Shown: positions 59,291 to 64,000 of the stretch, one piece after another
Position numbering within the stretch: the stretch's first letter is position 1
Layout: every line of letters starts with the position of its first letter
Origin: Absidia repens
Lineage: Eukaryota > Mucoromycota > Mucoromycetes > Mucorales > Cunninghamellaceae
Length of the DNA stretch: 64,000 bases
Direction: 5' to 3'
NCBI GenBank assembly: GCA_002105175.1
Contig: MCGE01000022.1
Span: 372,001-436,000, forward strand
Position numbers and translations under genes: made by a program
The notes under the pieces: generated by a model
Told to the model about the DNA's origin: nothing
Seen by the model: only the letters and a program-made list of their open reading frames with translations
Databases searched by the model: none

Positions 59291-60279
59291 CCTTTGTTTG
59301 ATCTTTTTTTGACCAAATTAAAAAAAAAAAAAAAAAAGGAAAACGTGATATATTGTCATGTATGTTGTCAATCTCAAAGGAATGAAGAAATGCTTGTATA
59401 CTAATGATAGTTATCCCATGTACTGTGCAGTACTGTATTGAACGACAAAGTATGATCTTACAGAAAAAGACTGGCCCACGGTGGATCGTTAACAATCCGC
59501 ACACGCAGTACCGCATGAAATATGCATTGAGTTTGTTTTTATCTGAAAATTTAATCTCTTTCGATTTCAACCATACAAACAAGTATTCGCGACATTAGAT
59601 GAGATAAACAGTCGATGTCTCTCAGATCAACATCCACGTTTGCTTCAAAAATTGTTGGAACTTTCCTGATTTTCTTTTAACTACGATAGTGATATCGCTT
59701 TCTCATTGTTCAAGTGATTTCTTTTCGCCTATTTTGTTGATACATGACAATATTATCATCTGTTTCTTAGTCATTGTAAAAATCTAGGACCGACGAGATC
59801 AAATTCTAAGAGTGCTTTACCATACTGTCCAAGTCCTCCCCTGCCATCCTCATTTTTTCGCCAGCTTCCTATACACAGCTTGTTTTATTTGCCACTGACC
59901 TGACCTAACAAAATATTAGTCATACAGTGCATACCCCTTTCAGTCCATCATTGCTATTTTTCAAACCCCACTCAAGAGACCCCATCCATTCGCTCCCTGC
60001 TTTTGTTGCCCAGTAAACGACGAAGGTTCGACAAAAGTTGTCCAATAGCCATCCCAGCTCATTTCTTTTGAAAACACACTCATACATATATGTACAGTAC
60101 AGTACAGTACAGTTACATACCCAAAGCATAATGGCCGAAAAAATCGCTTAGGACCCCACTTTTACTTTGTGCCCACATACACACGCTCGTTTTTTTTTTT
60201 TCAATACGCACATATTCAGAACGATGTACCCTACGCCTAATTGAAAAGACAGTTGAAGTAAGAGAGATTAAGGTATAGA
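59291..60279. other. Spacer with an unrecognised open frame and an (ACAGT)n run
   Basis: On the minus strand, 60129-59920 reads NELGWLLDNFCRTFVVYWAT and onwards without stops, and an upstream piece reads SGVLSDFFGHYALG. The splice phases between them do not match, so I treat this as a possible fragment only. GTACAGTACAGTACAGTACAG lies at 60092-60112. Confidence 0.3.
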
Positions 60280-60620
60280 AGACAAGATATATTTTATTCA
60301 AGAAGTATATATAAACTATAATAATCAGCATAATGGTAAGCTAATAAAGATTCACACAACACTAAGCGAAGATGAAGGCTAATCTAATGGGTGGTCCCAA
60401 TTTGCGAATCCAAAATGAAAGGGTTTCCCCATGGTATTTGTATTGCATTTTTTAAAATGCCCCTAAATCACATCCTAACCCTAATCCAAGTAAATCAGCA
60501 GTCCGATGGAAGTTTGAATGAAGTCAATGTTCTGTAAAAAAAAAGAAAGAAAGAACGAAAGAATGAAAAAGGCGACGCAGAACAGAAAAAATATAAAATG
60601 CGAATCGGAGTATAAATCCT
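60280..60620 (-). repeat. Dispersed repeat copy J (subfamily 2)
   Basis: ATATATTTTATTCAAGAAG (60287), AAAGGGTTTCCCCATGG (60417), TTTGTATTGCATTTTTTAAAA and TGCCCCTAAATC. It ends in the hairpin TCGGAG/CTCCGA (60605-60624) followed by a T17 tract. Confidence 0.75.
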
Positions 60621-61308
60621 CCGACCATCTTTTTTTTTTTTTTTTGTTCATACACTGATATTAAAGCCGAACATGTGAGCAAGGAGGTGAACCCACCATC
60701 ATTAACGTATTCGTTCCATTCCATCCCATCAAAACCTATTCGTCAACAAAAAAAAAAATCGCCTGTGATATACCTTGTGACGATGTGAGTCTTTTTTGAA
60801 CCGTGCTCCACGCATATTTATTGAAAGATGACTAACCGCCCTCGTTGATATCTTTTTATTACCCTTGATTCACTACCGGGGAGGGTGGAGGAGAGAGAGG
60901 GAGGAGTCATGGGAGAAATAAAAAAAAAAAGGATAATTGTTTGTTATGTGGCAACTATTCATGCGCATATATTCATGACATCACTTTTGCTCTCCTCCCT
61001 TCGTAAACTGACATAAGAGGCGAAGTTTTCCCATCCTTCACCAATCAAGGAATCCACCGTTGACTGATCAAACAAATACGAACAAAAAAAAAAAGTAATA
61101 TCACCAATCAGTAGCACATTTGCCTTTTTCGTCTGCGTTTCCCTGTTTTTTACGATTGTTTTATTCCGACCCAGTATATGGGGTCTTTTATTTTTTTTTT
61201 GACAGTTTGGTATATAAACCACTGATCATTTATTTTTCTTGCCTTTTTTTTTTTTTTTGTTATTGTTATCTCTCCACGTTATACTTACCATTTATAAAAA
61301 TAAAAAGA
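60621..61308. promoter_or_regulatory. Upstream region of the Ecm33-like gene
   Basis: No gene is seen. GGTATATAAACC (61209-61220) is a good TATA box about 90-100 bp before the start codon at 61309. A pyrimidine-rich tract lies between. Confidence 0.5.
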
Positions 61309-62800
61309 ATGACACGGTTTTCCATTTCAACAGCCATCATGATGTTGGCACTGGGTGTAATGACTCAAGGTAAGTAAGAATGATATTGTCCTATCACACA
61401 GATGCATTTACAAACTCAACTTTTTTTTTATTACAACATATAGCCGAATCAACTAGTTCTAGTGCATGTAGCGGGGATTTCAAAGCCATGACTCAAGTCG
61501 ATTTGGATAGTGTGAAGGGATGTCAAGTGTTCTCAGGCACGATTACCATTGATGGTTCGGGTGCCGAAGAGCTTGCTCTGGCTGGTGTGGAAGAAATCAG
61601 CGGTAACTTAGTGTTGTCAGGCAATGCAGGCCTTCGTACATTCCAGGCACCTCATTTGGCCCGAGTCAAAGGCGAGCTTCGCATCGTCAACCAGACCGTT
61701 CTTGGAAAATTGCAATTGCCCATGCTCGTGGAAACAAAGTCCCTGATGCTCTCCGTGCTCCCTGCATTGGAACATATTGATTTTCCCGCTCATCTCACAA
61801 GCGTACAAGATGCACATATTGAAGACACTCATGCTCCTTCCGTGGAAGGCTTCGTCCCTCAACATATGCATTCATTTGCCTTGATCTCAAACAACTACAT
61901 GAAGCAATTTGATTTTTCATCCGTCCAAGATTTATCTGGTACGTTGCATGTGGCTTCAAATGGTCATTCCTTGGATTTTCAGGTAACTTAAAAAAATAAA
62001 CTCCGATGGCGCAAAAAATAGACTTGGGGATTATATATAAAAAAAAAAAAAAATTACCCGAGGGATTAAATGAACTAAAATAAAAATCTAACATTTTATA
62101 TATTATGTAGGCTAAGCAATTAGTGTCCGTGGAAGCCGGGGATTTCCGTAATGTGGCCCAACTGACGCTGCCTCAGCTGACCAGAGTGACAGGCGACATC
62201 ACATTCCACGAAAACGACTTTACACAGCTGCAGTTGGATCTGGTGGAACAGATCAAAGGAACATTGACGATTGCCAACAATGATAAATTAACCTCTACTT
62301 CATTCCAACACTTGGTCAAGGTCGGTGGCGCATTTTCCGTTGGTAACAATACACAATTAACCAGTATCGATGGCTTCCCTGCCCTGAACGAGGTGGATGG
62401 CACCGTAGACATGGCTGGTAATTTTGAATCGTACTCCCTTCCCGTGCTTCAGGATGTCCGTGGCGGTATGCGACTGCAAACCACCAGTGAAAAAATTCAA
62501 TGTGGTGAACTCGAAAAGAAACTCAAAGCGGACAACGTCGTCAAAGGCACCACGTGGAGCTGTGGATCCAGCATGCAAGAATCGCAATTACAGCCTACGT
62601 TGGGTCAGGACGGATCTGCTGCTGGTATGAGTGGTGGTACTGGGTTTGGCAATGGCATCGGAGGTGGTACCAAAGGATTGGCGAATGAAAATGGGAAAGG
62701 TGGGTCGATTCACCACACTGAAGAAAATGTCGCTTTGGCTTTAAACCCTGCCGCTTGGGCATTGGTAGCCACTGCAGCTGCAGTCGTCTTTGGATTTTAA
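61309..62800 (+). CDS. Ecm33/Sps2-type GPI-anchored cell-wall protein
   Basis: Three exons (61309-61369, 61444-61982, 62111-62800) give 429 residues. A signal peptide (MTRFSISTAIMMLALGVMTQ) is split by intron 1. The body is a receptor-L-domain/LRR-like solenoid: CSGDF, CQVFSGTITIDGSG, LALAGVEEISGNLVLSGNAGL, LSGTLHVASNG, VTGDITFHENDF, IKGTLTIANND, VDGTVDMAGNF. Late cysteines occur in IQCGELEKKLK and TTWSCGSS. A Gly-rich linker and a hydrophobic C-terminus (ALNPAAWALVATAAAVVFGF) fit a GPI attachment signal. In yeasts, Ecm33 family proteins sit at the plasma membrane and wall and are needed for wall integrity. The same location is inferred. A TATA box lies upstream. Confidence 0.9.
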
Positions 62801-63259
62801 AAAACTCCGACCCTGATGAATAATGTATGCAAAATGACAAAAAACAACTAAGCCTTAAAATTCATATCTAACCATTTAATCCATATACATACTAATATAT
62901 TACGATTACTAATAATGACAATAACAATGGAATAAACAAGCATGTTTTTATGCTAATATCGAAAACACAGTTTATGCATGGATCATGCAATCCCAAAAAA
63001 GGGGGCGGTTGGCACTGGGTAAAGGCAGGACGATTTTTGATTTGATCGAGCCAAATACATACTCCGCCAGTTTTCAGCCAACCAAACGTTAGTCATAATA
63101 AGTCGGTGGCAAAGCTGTCCCTTTTTTTTTATATATTTTGAGTCTCCTTTAAAAATATCTCATCTAACTTTTTTTTTTCATTTTCTTTCTTTCTTTCTTT
63201 CCCATTTTCTTTCCCACCCTATTCCGCTTCCTTTTTTTTTTTTAAAAAAAAAGAAAACA
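62801..63259. other. Spacer between Ecm33-like and MFS genes
   Basis: 3' UTR with AATAAAC (about 62931), then a pyrimidine-rich stretch (63165-63242) just before the MFS start codon, suggesting its promoter. No other gene. Confidence 0.5.
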
Positions 63260-64000
63260 ATGAACGTTCAGCAAAATGAACTTTCTAAAAGTTATACCGA
63301 AAGCATACATAGTTTTTTGAACGATGACGATGATTATGATAATGATATTCACAGCAGCAGCTTTGATCCTGAACAACGACGAGCATCGTATCGCAGTATA
63401 GCCACAGATATGTCGACAGCCTCTTCTCCTTACGTTCCTCCTAGTGCTCATTATCAACAAAAACCCACCAACAACTCTGATGATGAAGAAAGCCTTGCCG
63501 GACCTCATACACCCACACCTTTACCAAAAATGCAAATGTTTATTGTCAGTGTTATGTTATTCAGTGATCCATTGACTTCTACCATCATTCTTCCTTTTAT
63601 TTACTTTATGGTATGTAACACCAACCTTCTCTTTCCCTGTATCTAATTTTATAATCTAAATTTTTCCTTTATATATAGTTGAAGGACTTTCATCTGTCGG
63701 ATGATGAAAAAGAAATCGGTACTTACGCTGGATGGATCAGTAAGTTTATTTATTATAACATACAAATTAAAAGGAAAAACTCATTACGTAAAAATAACTC
63801 ACTCAACAAAAAAAAATATAAAATTCCGTTCTGTTTGTTTTTAGCTTCTGTCTTCTTTTTGGCGCAATTCTGTACAGCAATTCTATGGGGCAGAGTCTCT
63901 GATCGCCATGGTCGTCGGCCAGTTTTACTGATGGGACTAATCGGAAATTCAATTTCATCTACATTATTCGGTCTCTCAAAGTCACTTCTTTTTTGCATCT
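63260..64000 (+). CDS. Major facilitator superfamily transporter, 5' part
   Basis: Exons 63260-63610, 63679-63739 and 63845 onward run off the window edge. The N-terminal 90 residues are a disordered, acidic cytosolic tail (LNDDDDYDNDIHSSSF, TNNSDDEESLAGPHTPTPLP). The first membrane helix follows (MFIVSVMLFSDPLTSTIILPF), then helix 2 (FFLAQFCTAILWG), and the MFS loop signature GRVSDRHGRRPVLL directly after it. The early SDPLTSTIILPFI segment resembles fungal members related to ZIF/tetracycline-type H+ antiporters of the DHA1 group. The substrate is unknown. Intron 1 and intron 2 phases agree. The C-terminal helices lie outside the window. Confidence 0.88.

Noticed and set aside
59920..60331. 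Two-exon minus-strand gene
   Set aside because: The donor after GHYALG leaves phase 1, but no acceptor before the next open piece gives a matching phase; listed only as a possible fragment in the spacer.

Overview
The window is a gene-rich but repeat-laden piece of an AT-rich fungal chromosome. Protein-coding genes are broken by many short GTAAGT...TAG introns (CHK2-like kinase 13 exons, WDR7-like gene 22 exons), and there are no bacterial-style operons or ribosome binding sites. A complex I subunit, a WDR7/rabconnectin-3-beta homologue (absent from budding yeast), an Sps2/Ecm33-type GPI wall protein and long homopolymer-rich spacers point to an early-diverging filamentous fungus. Mucoromycota is my best guess, but this is inference and I cannot name a species.

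Layout. 1-2.6 kb: a possible 3' end of an incomplete gene, copy A of a dispersed repeat, and three adjacent hairpins ending in a T tract. 2.6-12.7 kb is a conserved housekeeping block: a small Glu-rich protein, ribosomal protein L7/uL30 with a C/D box snoRNA in its second intron, NDUFS3 of complex I, an AP180/CALM clathrin adaptor and an FHA-kinase of the CHK2/Rad53 type. 13-20 kb: repeats and a large secreted Gly-x-Ser repeat protein. 20.2-28.2 kb: a WDR7-like V-ATPase regulator and an F-box/LRR protein. 30.5-35.9 kb: a young Ty3/gypsy retrotransposon with identical 283-bp LTRs and a 5-bp target duplication, inserted inside an older repeat copy. 37.2-38.5 kb: a cyclase-family hydrolase. 39-59 kb: mainly single-exon minus-strand genes for secreted proteins, separated by repeats and gene fragments. 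61.3-64 kb: an Ecm33-like wall protein and the start of an MFS transporter.

The most unusual content is the set of eight secreted proteins (15.0, 28.7, 39.6, 45.5, 49.6, 52.7, 54.3 and 58.8 kb). All are on the minus strand, intronless and signal-peptide-led, and all have a TATA-like element upstream. At least two (39.6 and 49.6 kb), probably three (45.5 kb), are built as repeated peptides separated by Lys-Arg sites, like precursors cut by the Golgi protease kexin. Together with the Ecm33-like gene they look like a cell-surface or secreted-peptide neighbourhood.

A family of dispersed repeats (ten copies in 64 kb, two subfamilies) fills most intergenic gaps. One segment of about 1.7-1.9 kb carrying the 3' end of the WDR7-like gene plus a repeat copy occurs again 36 kb away in inverted orientation, where the gene end is a broken fragment.
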